Shown one piece after another: positions 8,380 to 16,684 of a DNA stretch of 27,766 nucleotides. Source of the stretch: an uncultured Sphingomonas sp. (GTDB taxonomy: Bacteria > Pseudomonadota > Alphaproteobacteria > Sphingomonadales > Sphingomonadaceae); contig CAMPIY010000006.1 of NCBI GenBank assembly GCA_946886645.1, forward strand, positions 1 through 27,766, given 5' to 3'. The notes below the pieces were generated by a model, which did not search any database, was not told where the DNA came from, and saw only the letters and a list, made by a program, of their open reading frames with translations. The position numbers were made by a program, and so were the translations under genes. Positions within the stretch are counted from its first letter, which is position 1. Every line of letters begins with the position of its first letter.

Positions 8380-9054
8380 CTAGCCGAGTCCCAGGACGTT
8401 CCTCAAGCCCAGAACATGCTCGCCACCGATCCAACCCTCGACGATCATTTTGGCTGCCACATAAAGGATGACCGCCAGGCCGATGTAGTTGATCCAATGA
8501 TATCGCTGGATGAGCTTTGCGACATAGTTGGCCGCAAAGCCCATGAACAACACCGAGAAGGTCAGGCCGATAAACAGAAGCGCCGGATTGTCGCGAGCGA
8601 TCGACGCGACAAGCAGCACATTGTCGAGGCTCATGCTGAGGTCGGCAATCGCAATCTGGACGGCCGCCTGAAGAAATGTCTTCGACTGCGGCGGGCCCTC
8701 GATTTCGGCCGTTTCCGGGTCGTCGCAGGCCGGCGAAGGCTTCGCCGGATGCATTTCGCGGAACAGATTGTAGGCGACCCACAGTAACAGCAGGCCGCCG
8801 GCGAACACCAGGCCGGTGATCTTGAGCAACTGGGTCGCCAAAACCGCGAAAATGATCAGGAAAGCCAGCGCCATGGCGACGCCCAGCATTAGCACCTTGC
8901 GCCGCTGGCGTTCGGGCAGGCCTGATGCCAGCGAGCCCATGATCACCACATTGTCGCCGGCCATGGTGAGGTCGCCAACGATGATCTGGCCCAGTTTGGC
9001 TATCCCCGTCGGCGTGAACACCGCCGAGAAATTGAGGTTGGGGATTACGGCCAC
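8380..9054 (-). CDS. TerC-family integral membrane protein, copy 2
   Basis: A 224-residue membrane protein clearly paralogous to its neighbour. It has DLTMAGDNVVIMG and DLSMSLDNVLLVAS in the same places, plus shared stretches such as GLPxxQRRKV and AGGLLLLWV. The start is read as GTG at 9054, 14 bases after the rho stop, without a strong ribosome binding site. An in-frame later start would remove only part of the N-terminal segment. Tandem duplication within the rho-mnmE interval is the simplest origin of the pair. The two could form a heteromer or serve different metals, which is inference only. Confidence 0.87.
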   Translation of the reverse strand: MAVIPNLNFSAVFTPTGIAKLGQIIVGDLTMAGDNVVIMGSLASGLPERQRRKVLMLGVAMALAFLIIFAVLATQLLKITGLVFAGGLLLLWVAYNLFREMHPAKPSPACDDPETAEIEGPPQSKTFLQAAVQIAIADLSMSLDNVLLVASIARDNPALLFIGLTFSVLFMGFAANYVAKLIQRYHWINYIGLAVILYVAAKMIVEGWIGGEHVLGLRNVLGLG

Positions 9055-9068
9055 GTGCGGTCAGCCCG

Positions 9069-10325
<1,257 letters not shown>

Positions 10326-10517
10326 GAAAATTGCTTTCGAATTGAAAAATTGAGAATTTATGGCGCGGCAGGACGCCGCGAAGCTGGACGACAATGTGGT
10401 CGCATCGGAAGCTGAAGGAAATCGGGCCGATGCAGCCGTCTTGGAACAGCGCTTAAGTCGCGAAACAGGACGAAGTCAACGGCCTAGAACGGCCGCGAGC
10501 CAGATGCGTGCAATCCC

Positions 10518-10976
10518 TTAAAAGGGACGCACGATCACCAAAACGACGATCAATGCGGTGATGATGCCCGGTACCTCGTTCATCATGCGCAGCTTCTTGT
10601 CATCCAGCTCGCGATGGCCGTTGGCCAGCTTGCGGCCGTAAGAGGTGATCCAGCCCTGGTAGCCGGTCAGGATCACAACCAGCAGCAGCTTGGCCGAAAA
10701 CCAATATTGGCCGAAGACTCCGAGGTGAACCGCAAGCATCAGGCCAAGCACCCACACAATCAGCATGGCCGGCGTCAGGATGATGGTTCGCGCACGGTCC
10801 TCGCGCTCGATCCAGGCGCGGTCCTCGGCCGAGCCGGGAGTCGTCGCCTGATGATGGACATAATAGCGCGGAACAATGAACAGGCCCGCAATCCAGAAGA
10901 TGACGAAGGTGACGTGGGCCGCCTTCACCCAAAGATAGGCGGCGCCCAGGAAGCCCTGATATTCGGAAAGCCCCAT
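10518..10976 (-). CDS. hemJ: Protoporphyrinogen IX oxidase HemJ
   Basis: Predicted heme-containing integral membrane enzyme that oxidises protoporphyrinogen IX to protoporphyrin IX. The 152-residue product has about four membrane helices. The first helix region carries WVKAAHVTFVIFWIAG with the conserved histidine, and FIVPRYYVHH follows, both characteristic of the HemJ/UPF0093 family. It starts 2 bases after the hemE stop, so hemE and hemJ form one heme-biosynthesis unit in which HemJ acts two steps later than HemE. The assignment is consistent with the general absence of HemG/HemY in many alphaproteobacteria. Confidence 0.93.
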   Translation of the reverse strand: MGLSEYQGFLGAAYLWVKAAHVTFVIFWIAGLFIVPRYYVHHQATTPGSAEDRAWIEREDRARTIILTPAMLIVWVLGLMLAVHLGVFGQYWFSAKLLLVVILTGYQGWITSYGRKLANGHRELDDKKLRMMNEVPGIITALIVVLVIVRPF

Positions 10977-10978
10977 CC

Positions 10979-12040
10979 CTAGCCCTTCACCAGCGCAACC
11001 AGCTCCTCGACATGCTCGGTCGGCGTTGTCTGCTGGATTCCATGGCCCAGGTTGAAGATGTGGGGACGGTCGGCGAATGCGTCAAGGATAAGCTCGACGG
11101 CGGAACGCAACCTGTCCCCGCCGGCGATCAACGCTAGCGGATCCAGATTGCCCTGGACCGGCAGGCCGGCGGGAAGCTCGCGCGCGGCCCAACGCGGGTC
11201 GACGGTCTCATCGAGCCCGATCGCATCGACACCGGTTTCATCGGCATAGGCACGAAGCTTGCCGCCGGCTCCCTTCGGGAAACCGATGATTGGCGTGTCG
11301 GGATGGCGGGCGCGAAAGGCCTCCACGATCCGGGCGGTCGGCGCGATCACCCAGCGTTCGAACTCCGCCGGCGCAAGGCTCCCGGCCCAACTGTCGAACA
11401 GCTGCACCGCATCGACGCCCGCGTCGACCTGGCCAGCGAGGTAATCCAGAGTGACCTGCTCGATGCGCCGAATGATGGCATCGAATTTGCCTGGGTCCTG
11501 ATAGGCCAGACTGCGGGCCTCGGCCTGCTCGCGGCTGCCCTGACCCGCGACCATATAGGTCGCGACCGTCCATGGGCTGCCCGCAAAGCCCAAAAAAGTC
11601 GTCTGGGGCGACAATTGGGCTTTCACCCTCCTCACGGTCCCCCAGATCGGCTCGAGACGCTCCAGCATGGGCTGGAGCTCGTCTAACGAGGCATCGGCGA
11701 GCGGCGGCGCCAGCCGCGGACCTTCACCCGCGACAAACGTCAATTCCTGGCCGATCGCGTGCGGCACGATCAGGATGTCCGAAAAGAGGATCGCCGCATC
11801 GAACGGGAAGCGCTTTAGCGGCTGCAGCGTGATCTCGGCCGCGGCCTCGGGATCATAGGCCATGTCGAGGAACCCGCCCTTGGTTGCCCGTAGCGCTCGA
11901 TATTCGGGCAGGTAGCGGCCAGCCTGGCGCATCAGCCACATCGGCGGCGGATCGCGCAGTTCACCACGAAGCACGGCGAGCAGGGGTTTGTCGGCCTGGT
12001 CGGCCGGGACGCTGGACGGATCAGCCAAGGGCGAGGGCAC
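10979..12040 (-). CDS. hemE: Uroporphyrinogen decarboxylase HemE
   Basis: Cytoplasmic enzyme that removes four carboxyl groups from uroporphyrinogen III to give coproporphyrinogen III. The start is taken as GTG at 12040, which gives VPSPLADPSSVPADQADKP and 353 residues, the family's usual length. The purine-rich sequence GGGAGAAAGAAGG lies immediately upstream as the ribosome binding site. No in-frame ATG occurs before the conserved segment MWLMRQAGRYLPEYRALRA, which is far too late, so a non-ATG start is required. The substrate-binding aspartate is expected in the AILFSDILIVPHAIG segment. The open frame upstream (to 12193) crosses the origin candidate and is chance. In Caulobacter hemE also flanks oriC. 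Confidence 0.95.
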   Translation of the reverse strand: MPSPLADPSSVPADQADKPLLAVLRGELRDPPPMWLMRQAGRYLPEYRALRATKGGFLDMAYDPEAAAEITLQPLKRFPFDAAILFSDILIVPHAIGQELTFVAGEGPRLAPPLADASLDELQPMLERLEPIWGTVRRVKAQLSPQTTFLGFAGSPWTVATYMVAGQGSREQAEARSLAYQDPGKFDAIIRRIEQVTLDYLAGQVDAGVDAVQLFDSWAGSLAPAEFERWVIAPTARIVEAFRARHPDTPIIGFPKGAGGKLRAYADETGVDAIGLDETVDPRWAARELPAGLPVQGNLDPLALIAGGDRLRSAVELILDAFADRPHIFNLGHGIQQTTPTEHVEELVALVKG

Positions 12041-12056
12041 CCCTTCTTTCTCCCTT

Positions 12057-12062
12057 ATTATA
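12057..12062 (-). promoter_or_regulatory. Candidate -10 element of the hemE promoter
   Basis: On the - strand this reads TATAAT, a perfect sigma-70 -10 hexamer, 16 bases before the hemE GTG. Initiation 6-7 bases downstream would leave a leader of about 10 bases. I see no convincing -35 element 16-18 bases upstream, and the AT-rich block may instead or also be the DNA-unwinding element of the origin. Confidence 0.35.
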
Positions 12063-12142
12063 TAAGAATAGAAGATTGATGAGATTGTTGGTCGTTTGGC
12101 AGCGGGGCTTAAGCGCGCTTCCCGACTTTGCCAACAGGCCGC

Positions 12143-12269
12143 GATTCGGCGCGAATCGCGGGACTTTCGCGAGTCGCGAACCGACTCTCCCATGATTCAC
12201 AGGCTGTGGATGGCCGTTTTCCCCTGTGGACGGAGTCTCGAATCCCGAAAGAAGGCGCCGGGGCGAATC
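12143..12269. promoter_or_regulatory. Cluster of eight GANTC (CcrM-type) methylation motifs
   Basis: GANTC occurs at 12143, 12153, 12171, 12183, 12194, 12233, 12240 and 12265. One site per about 256 bases is expected at equal base frequencies, so eight in 127 bases is a strong cluster. GANTC is the target of the cell-cycle methylase CcrM of alphaproteobacteria, and such sites in the Caulobacter origin report replication state. Confidence 0.75.
12205..12213 (-). promoter_or_regulatory. DnaA-box-like 9-mer
   Basis: TGTGGATGG on the + strand differs from TGTGGATAA, the reverse complement of the DnaA box TTATCCACA, at the last two bases. A weaker relative, TGTGGACGG, follows at 12225-12233 in the same orientation, 20 bases away or about two helical turns. 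Confidence 0.5.
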
Positions 12270-12316
12270 CAGGGCATTGGGTGATCCCCGCCTTCGCGCT
12301 AGGGAAATACCGCGAT

Positions 12317-12325
12317 TTTTCCACA
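12317..12325 (+). promoter_or_regulatory. DnaA-box-like 9-mer
   Basis: TTTTCCACA differs from the DnaA box TTATCCACA at one position, the best match in the region. It is followed four bases later by TTATCCCCC (12329-12337). Both lie just before the maf start and may also affect maf expression. Confidence 0.55.
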
Positions 12326-12346
12326 AGTTTATCCCCCGGCGAGTTT

Positions 12347-12928
12347 ATGTCCTTGATATTGGCCAGCAACAGCGAAATCCGCCGCGCCATGCTCACCCAG
12401 GCGGGCCTAGAATTTGTCGTCCATTCGCCGGATTTCGATGAGCAGTTGGTCAAGGAGCGCCATGTTGGCGACAGCCAAAGCCTGGCGCGCAAGCTGGCTG
12501 AGGGGAAGGCACTGTCGATCGCCAAAGCGGGGGATGATTGGGTGATTGGTAGCGACAGCGTCGTAGAACTTGACGGTGCGCGCTATTCTAAACCCCGCGA
12601 TCGGGATGAAGCCGCTTGCCATCTAGCCGCTTTCTCGGGACACACCCTACAACTGTCGAGCGCAGTGGCGCTGGCCCATCGCGGCAGGATCGACTGGAGT
12701 CATTCCGAAACCGCGCGGCTTGATGTCCGGCCGCTCAGCCCGCACTTCATCCATTCCTATCTCGATGCCGAATGGCCGGCGGTGAGCTATTGCGTCGGCG
12801 TGTTTCGAATGGAGGCGCTCGGCGTGACCCTGTTCGAGAAGGTGGAGGGCAGCCATTTCACGATCCTCGGCATGCCGCTGCTTCCCTTGCTGGGCGCGCT
12901 TCGACAACGAGGATTGATGGCGTCATGA
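12347..12928 (+). CDS. maf: Maf-family nucleotide pyrophosphatase
   Basis: Predicted house-cleaning nucleoside triphosphate pyrophosphatase of 193 residues. I chose the ATG at 12347 because it gives MSLILASNSEIRRAML, the expected Maf N-terminus (LILASxSxxRR), whereas the upstream open frame runs through the origin candidate. Further family marks are GSDSVVELDG (about residues 65-74, with the catalytic-site aspartate) and SGHTLQLSSAVAL. The ribosome binding site is weak. The stop overlaps the aroE start as ATGA. Its place between oriC and aroE matches other alphaproteobacteria, except that the PpsR-type (DUF299) gene found beside the Caulobacter origin is absent. Confidence 0.9.
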   Translation: MSLILASNSEIRRAMLTQAGLEFVVHSPDFDEQLVKERHVGDSQSLARKLAEGKALSIAKAGDDWVIGSDSVVELDGARYSKPRDRDEAACHLAAFSGHTLQLSSAVALAHRGRIDWSHSETARLDVRPLSPHFIHSYLDAEWPAVSYCVGVFRMEALGVTLFEKVEGSHFTILGMPLLPLLGALRQRGLMAS

Positions 12929-13761
12929 CGTCGACATCCGTCTCCAAAACGACCGGCTATGCCGAGGTCATTGGCGATCCGATCGAACATAGCCTTTCTC
13001 CGCTCATCCATGGCTTCTGGCTCGATGCCCTCGGCATCGATGCCGACTATCGCCGCCGACGAGTTACTCGCGCGGATCTACCCGCCTACATCGAAGAACG
13101 AAAGAAGGAGCCTGGTTGGCGGGGGTCGAACGTCACGATGCCGCTGAAGCTCGACGCCGCGGCTCTTGCGGATGAAGCGACCGACCGGGCCGTCGCGGCG
13201 GGCGCTGCCAACGTGCTGATGATGCGCGACGGAAAGCTGGTCGCTGCCAATACCGATGTCGGGGCGATTGCCGTGCGGCTTGCAAAACTCCACCAGGCCA
13301 AGGCCGCGATGGGAAGCGTTACCTTGCTCGGCAACGGGGGAGCTGCCCGTGCCGCACTGGTTGCTTTGAAGCTGGTCGGTCTTCGAGCGGTGCGGATCCA
13401 GGCGCGTGACATGGCCCAGGCGATGAAGCTGGCGGTCGAATTCGGGCTCGAAATCGAGCCGGCGCCCTTCACCGCGACGATCGCCAGCGACGGCCTCATC
13501 AACGCGACGCCGCTGGGCATGGCCGGTCGCGATTGCCTGAATTGCAACCTCGACCATTTGCCCGCCAACGGCTGGGTGTTCGACATGGTGACCGATCCGC
13601 CGGAAACGCCGCTGGTCGCCGCAGCGAGGAATCGCGGCCTTTCGGTGGTCACGGGACTGGACATGCTGGTCGAGCAAGCCGCATCCAGCTTCACCCTATT
13701 CTTCGGCGCTGAACCGCCCCGTGACCGCGACCGCGAACTCTGGCAAAAGCTCGGGCGATGA
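12925..13761 (+). CDS. aroE: Shikimate dehydrogenase (NADP+)
   Basis: Reduces 3-dehydroshikimate to shikimate in aromatic amino acid synthesis. The ATG at 12925 overlaps the maf stop as ATGA and gives 278 residues. The shikimate-binding segment is SLSPLIHGFW, the catalytic lysine lies in NVTMPLK (K75) and the partner aspartate in ANTD (D111). The NADP-binding loop is GNGGAARAAL (about 136-145). An open frame extends upstream through the end of maf without family similarity. The stop overlaps the coaE start as ATGA, so maf-aroE-coaE should be translated as a coupled unit. Confidence 0.96.
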   Translation: MTSTSVSKTTGYAEVIGDPIEHSLSPLIHGFWLDALGIDADYRRRRVTRADLPAYIEERKKEPGWRGSNVTMPLKLDAAALADEATDRAVAAGAANVLMMRDGKLVAANTDVGAIAVRLAKLHQAKAAMGSVTLLGNGGAARAALVALKLVGLRAVRIQARDMAQAMKLAVEFGLEIEPAPFTATIASDGLINATPLGMAGRDCLNCNLDHLPANGWVFDMVTDPPETPLVAAARNRGLSVVTGLDMLVEQAASSFTLFFGAEPPRDRDRELWQKLGR

Positions 13762-14351
13762 TGACGCTGGCCATCACCGGCTCGATCGGCATGGGGAAAT
13801 CGACCGTCGCGGCGATGTTCGCCGAGGCCGGCATCCCGACCTTCGATGCCGACGCGACTGTTCGAATGCTGCAAGGACCGGGCGGACGGCTCGTGCCTGA
13901 AATCGAGTCGCGGTTTCCGGGAACGACGCGCGACGGCGCGGTCGATCGCGATGCGCTTTCTACGGCTGTCCTTGGCGATCCGGACGAGCTTGCTGCCCTG
14001 GAGGCCATCGTTCATCCGGCGGTCCACCATGAGCGCACACGGTTCATCGTCGAGAACGGCGACGCGCCGGCGCTGCTGTTTGACATCCCCTTGCTGTTCG
14101 AGACGGGTGGCGACGCGGCATTCGACAAGGTGATTGTCGTGTCGGCGCCGGCCGAGATGCAGCGCGAGCGGGTAATGGCCCGACCGGGGATGACCATGGA
14201 GAAATTCGACCAGATTCTCGCCAGGCAGCTGCCCGATGCTCAAAAGCGCGAGCGCGCCGATTTCGTGGTCGACACATCCGGCAACCTGACGGAGACACGG
14301 CGGCAGGTCGATGCGATCCTTGCTTGTCTCGGCCTGTCCACAGGTGTTTAA
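13758..14351 (+). CDS. coaE: Dephospho-CoA kinase
   Basis: Phosphorylates the ribose of dephospho-CoA, the last step of coenzyme A synthesis. The 197-residue product begins with a P-loop GSIGMGKST (about 8-16) and contains [12 protein letters not shown] and [11 protein letters not shown], both typical of CoaE. Two adjacent ATG codons (13758 and 13761) could serve as start. The first overlaps the aroE stop as ATGA and is used here. It is followed after 7 bases by dnaQ, which has its own AAGGA ribosome binding site. Confidence 0.96.
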   Translation: MMTLAITGSIGMGKSTVAAMFAEAGIPTFDADATVRMLQGPGGRLVPEIESRFPGTTRDGAVDRDALSTAVLGDPDELAALEAIVHPAVHHERTRFIVENGDAPALLFDIPLLFETGGDAAFDKVIVVSAPAEMQRERVMARPGMTMEKFDQILARQLPDAQKRERADFVVDTSGNLTETRRQVDAILACLGLSTGV

Positions 14352-14358
14352 GGAAGCC

Positions 14359-15072
14359 ATGCGCGAAATTATTTTCGACACGGAAACCACGGGACTGTCC
14401 CCCGCGGGCGGCGACCGTATGGTCGAAATCGGCTGCATCGAGATGGTCGGCCGGGTCGAGACCGGCCGTCATTTCCACGCCTATTTCAATCCCGACCGGT
14501 CGATGCCGAGCGAGGCGGAGGCCGTCCATGGCCTGTCCGACATTTTCCTGTCCGACAAACCGCGCTTTTCCGAGAAGGTCGAAGAGTTGCTCGAGTTCAT
14601 CGGCGACTCGCCGCTCGTCGCGCACAACGCCAGCTTCGATTTCGGATTCTTGAATCATGAGCTGGACCGATGCGGCCGCCCGTCGGTCTGCCTGACCCGG
14701 ATGGTCGACACGCTGGTCATCGCTCGCTCGCGCCATCCCGGCGCCAAGCATAGCCTCGATGCGCTGTGCACGCGCTACGGCGTCGATCGCACGCAGCGGG
14801 TAAAGCACGGCGCCCTGCTCGACGCGCAACTGCTGGCGCAAGTCTATATCGAGCTTACCGGCGGGCGGCAGATTGGGCTGGGCCTGGTCGCCGACGCGCC
14901 AGCGGTTGCAGCCGCAACGAATGAAAGCGCCGCTCCGCGCATCGTGCGAGAACCGCGCCCGCATCGCGCTTCGGTGGAAGAGGTGGCGAGGCATCGCGCC
15001 TTCATGGCCAAGATCGCCAATCCCTTGTGGGAGCGCTTCTTCGCACCCACCTCGGAACGTGGCGCCGCCTGA
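14359..15072 (+). CDS. dnaQ: DNA polymerase III, epsilon subunit (3'-5' proofreading exonuclease)
   Basis: Proofreading exonuclease of the replicase. The ATG at 14359, preceded by AAGGA, gives [12 protein letters not shown], the canonical N-terminus with ExoI residues D7 and E9. ExoII is [14 protein letters not shown] with D94. ExoIII is [10 protein letters not shown] with H150 and D155, so all DEDDh catalytic residues are present. The total is 237 residues. The C-terminal part, after an alanine-rich linker, would carry the polymerase alpha contact. The open frame extends upstream only inside coaE. The position beside coaE and near the origin is usual for alphaproteobacteria. Confidence 0.97.
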   Translation: MREIIFDTETTGLSPAGGDRMVEIGCIEMVGRVETGRHFHAYFNPDRSMPSEAEAVHGLSDIFLSDKPRFSEKVEELLEFIGDSPLVAHNASFDFGFLNHELDRCGRPSVCLTRMVDTLVIARSRHPGAKHSLDALCTRYGVDRTQRVKHGALLDAQLLAQVYIELTGGRQIGLGLVADAPAVAAATNESAAPRIVREPRPHRASVEEVARHRAFMAKIANPLWERFFAPTSERGAA

Positions 15073-15119
15073 CGCATTGGCGCTTGGCGCCGCTCGGGTT
15101 TGCAAGAAGGAGAGCCAAG

Positions 15120-15689
15120 ATGGACATCAGGGTCGCGGGTCACCAGGTCGACACCGGCGAGGCGCTCCGATCCCATGTTTCCGACCGGCTTTCGTCGATG
15201 GCCGACCGATATTTCTCCCGCGCGGTCGCGGCCAATGTCACCTTCGGCCGCGGGCCCTATGAGGATTTCACCTGCGATATTGTTGCCCCCGTCAACCAGG
15301 GTGTCGTCCTGAAATCGTCGAACCGCGCCAATGAAGCGCACATCGCTTTCGACGGCGCCGCAGACAAGATCGAGCGGCAACTGAAGCGCTACATGGACAG
15401 GCTTCGCGAACGTCGCGGTGAGGGCGATGGGGCGACGGCACCCGAGACCGCCGCCTACACCGTATTCGCCGGGCCCGCCCGGGAAGAGGAGCCGATCCCG
15501 CCGTCGCCTGCGATCATTGCCGAGACAAAGGTCGATATCCCGGAGGCGAGCGTGTCGGACGCGGTGATGATGCTCGACCTCAGGAACACCAACGCGCTGA
15601 TGTTCCGCAATCCCCGGAGCGGCGATTACAACATGGTCTATCGCCGGGACGATGGAACGATCGGCTGGGTCGAACCGTCATCGAAGTGA
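15120..15689 (+). CDS. hpf: Long-form ribosome hibernation promoting factor
   Basis: Binds the 30S subunit and brings 70S ribosomes together as inactive dimers in starvation. The ATG at 15120 is preceded by AAGGAG at 15107-15112 with a 7-base spacer, a strong ribosome binding site, and gives 189 residues. The N-terminal S30AE domain runs from MDIRVAGHQVDTGEALRSHV to about residue 100. A variable linker follows, and a C-terminal dimerisation domain from about residue 130 contains MMLDLRNTNALMFRN and ends GTIGWVEP. Presence of both domains marks it as long HPF rather than short HPF or YfiA. Confidence 0.94.
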   Translation: MDIRVAGHQVDTGEALRSHVSDRLSSMADRYFSRAVAANVTFGRGPYEDFTCDIVAPVNQGVVLKSSNRANEAHIAFDGAADKIERQLKRYMDRLRERRGEGDGATAPETAAYTVFAGPAREEEPIPPSPAIIAETKVDIPEASVSDAVMMLDLRNTNALMFRNPRSGDYNMVYRRDDGTIGWVEPSSK

Positions 15690-15765
15690 CAAGTATGGGA
15701 CTGGTCGGCTAACGGCCCTCTTCGTCTTTGTCAGCGTGCCGAAGTTCTTCCCTGGATTTTTGTAG

Positions 15766-16230
15766 ATGCAGCTTTCCCAGTTTCTCGATTTTGAAGCGAT
15801 CCGCGTCGACCTCGCCGCGGGCAACAAGCGACAGCTGTTGAACCAGCTTTCGCAGATTGCGGCCGCACGCCTGTCCGTCGATCCGCCGCGCATCGCCGAC
15901 GCCATCGCGGAGCGGGAGAGGCTGGGCTCGACCGGCTTCGGCGGCGGGGTGGCGATCCCCCACGGCAAGCTCGCCGAACTGGACCGCGTCTATGCGCTGG
16001 TCGCCCGGCTTGCGGCCCCGATCGATTACAAGGCGATCGACGGGACGCCGGTCGACCTGGTGTTTCTCCTTCTGTCGCCGCCCGATGCAGGGGCCGAGCA
16101 TTTGAAGGCGCTGGCCGCGGTTAGCCGGCTGGTGCGCCACGGCGCGACGGTGGAGAAGCTGCGCGGTGCCCGTAGCCGCGACGCAATGGCGGCCGTGCTG
16201 ATGGGCGCCGAGGAACGCGATGCCGCCTGA
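15766..16230 (+). CDS. ptsN: Nitrogen-regulatory PTS IIA protein PtsN
   Basis: Terminal phosphoacceptor of the nitrogen-related phosphotransferase system, a cytoplasmic regulator rather than a sugar transporter. The 154-residue protein is a single EIIA (fructose/mannitol type) domain with the phosphorylated histidine in GVAIPHGK (H66). It lies 76 bases after hpf, an hpf-ptsN pairing that is widespread in proteobacteria. The ribosome binding site is weak. The 3' end overlaps the next gene by 11 bases. Confidence 0.95.
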   Translation: MQLSQFLDFEAIRVDLAAGNKRQLLNQLSQIAAARLSVDPPRIADAIAERERLGSTGFGGGVAIPHGKLAELDRVYALVARLAAPIDYKAIDGTPVDLVFLLLSPPDAGAEHLKALAAVSRLVRHGATVEKLRGARSRDAMAAVLMGAEERDAA

Positions 16231-16684
16231 GGGCGCGCCGACGGGCGAGGAAGCGCACCTTCGCGCGCTCGAAGGGCTGTACGATTCGGCGCCGGTCAAC
16301 CGGCTGTTCGAATCGTCATTGATCCTGCCTGAGGCCGGACGAAGCGAAATCAGCTTCACGGTCTCGCCTAGCGCATTCCACGCCGCGGGCGCGGCCCACG
16401 GGACGCTTTACTTCAAGATGCTGGACGACGCGGCCTTCTACGCCGCCAACGGCCTCGTCAGCGATCGATTCCTCCTGACGACCGCATTCAACCTTCACTT
16501 CACCAAGCCGATGAAGGTCGGTCCGGCCCGCGCCGAGGGACGATGGATTTCGGGCAAGCGGCGGGTGTTCGTGGCCGAAGCGCGGATCGTCGATGAAAGC
16601 GGGGAGGAGTGCGCGCGCGGCACGGGGACGTTCCTTCGCTCTCACATCGCGCTGTCGGGCCTGGACGGATATCGCGGCCGCTGA
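16220..16684 (+). CDS. PaaI-type hotdog-fold thioesterase
   Basis: Predicted cytoplasmic acyl-CoA thioesterase of 154 residues with one hotdog domain. The central helix region HAAGAAHGTLYFKMLDDAAFYAAN matches the PaaI/YdiI pattern, with a Gly-Thr pair and an acidic residue at the active site. The start ATG is preceded by GAGGAA and overlaps ptsN by 11 bases. The stop overlaps the following DUF1491 start as TGATG. The acyl substrate cannot be inferred; paa genes for phenylacetate degradation are not nearby, so a general housekeeping role is more likely. Confidence 0.85.
   Translation: MPPEGAPTGEEAHLRALEGLYDSAPVNRLFESSLILPEAGRSEISFTVSPSAFHAAGAAHGTLYFKMLDDAAFYAANGLVSDRFLLTTAFNLHFTKPMKVGPARAEGRWISGKRRVFVAEARIVDESGEECARGTGTFLRSHIALSGLDGYRGR

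Larger units (their letters stand above)
12041..12346. other. Candidate chromosomal replication origin (oriC)
   Basis: A 306-base gene-free region between the divergently oriented hemE and maf. Seen directly: an AT-rich segment around 12046-12096; DnaA-box-like 9-mers TGTGGATGG (12205-12213), TGTGGACGG (12225-12233), TTTTCCACA (12317-12325) and TTATCCCCC (12329-12337); eight GANTC sites between 12143 and 12269; and perfect palindromes at 12111-12120, 12141-12159 and 12166-12180. From established knowledge, the Caulobacter origin lies beside hemE and carries DnaA boxes and GANTC sites. parAB and parS lie nearby on the left. Function as oriC is inferred; no single box is a perfect TTATCCACA. 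Confidence 0.82.

Noticed and set aside
10485..10530. Inverted repeats near the hemJ stop as a terminator
   Set aside because: The TCCCTT/AAGGGA repeat overlaps the stop codon with a 2-base loop and the CGGCC/GGCCG stem is short; neither has a T-tract.
12041..12193. Extension of hemE upstream by 51 codons
   Set aside because: The added sequence crosses the origin candidate, has no HemE similarity, and the GTG at 12040 has a proper ribosome binding site.
12128..12346. Maf N-terminal extension of 73 codons
   Set aside because: It is read from palindromic origin DNA; the Maf signature starts exactly at the ATG at 12347.
13086..14438. A 450-codon open frame on the - strand opposite aroE and coaE
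   Set aside because: It is a low-complexity Arg/Ser/Ala-rich shadow of two clearly recognised genes.
15073..15119. GGCGC-TTG-GCGCC hairpin as a terminator between dnaQ and hpf
   Set aside because: The stem is only 5 base pairs and is not followed by a T-run.
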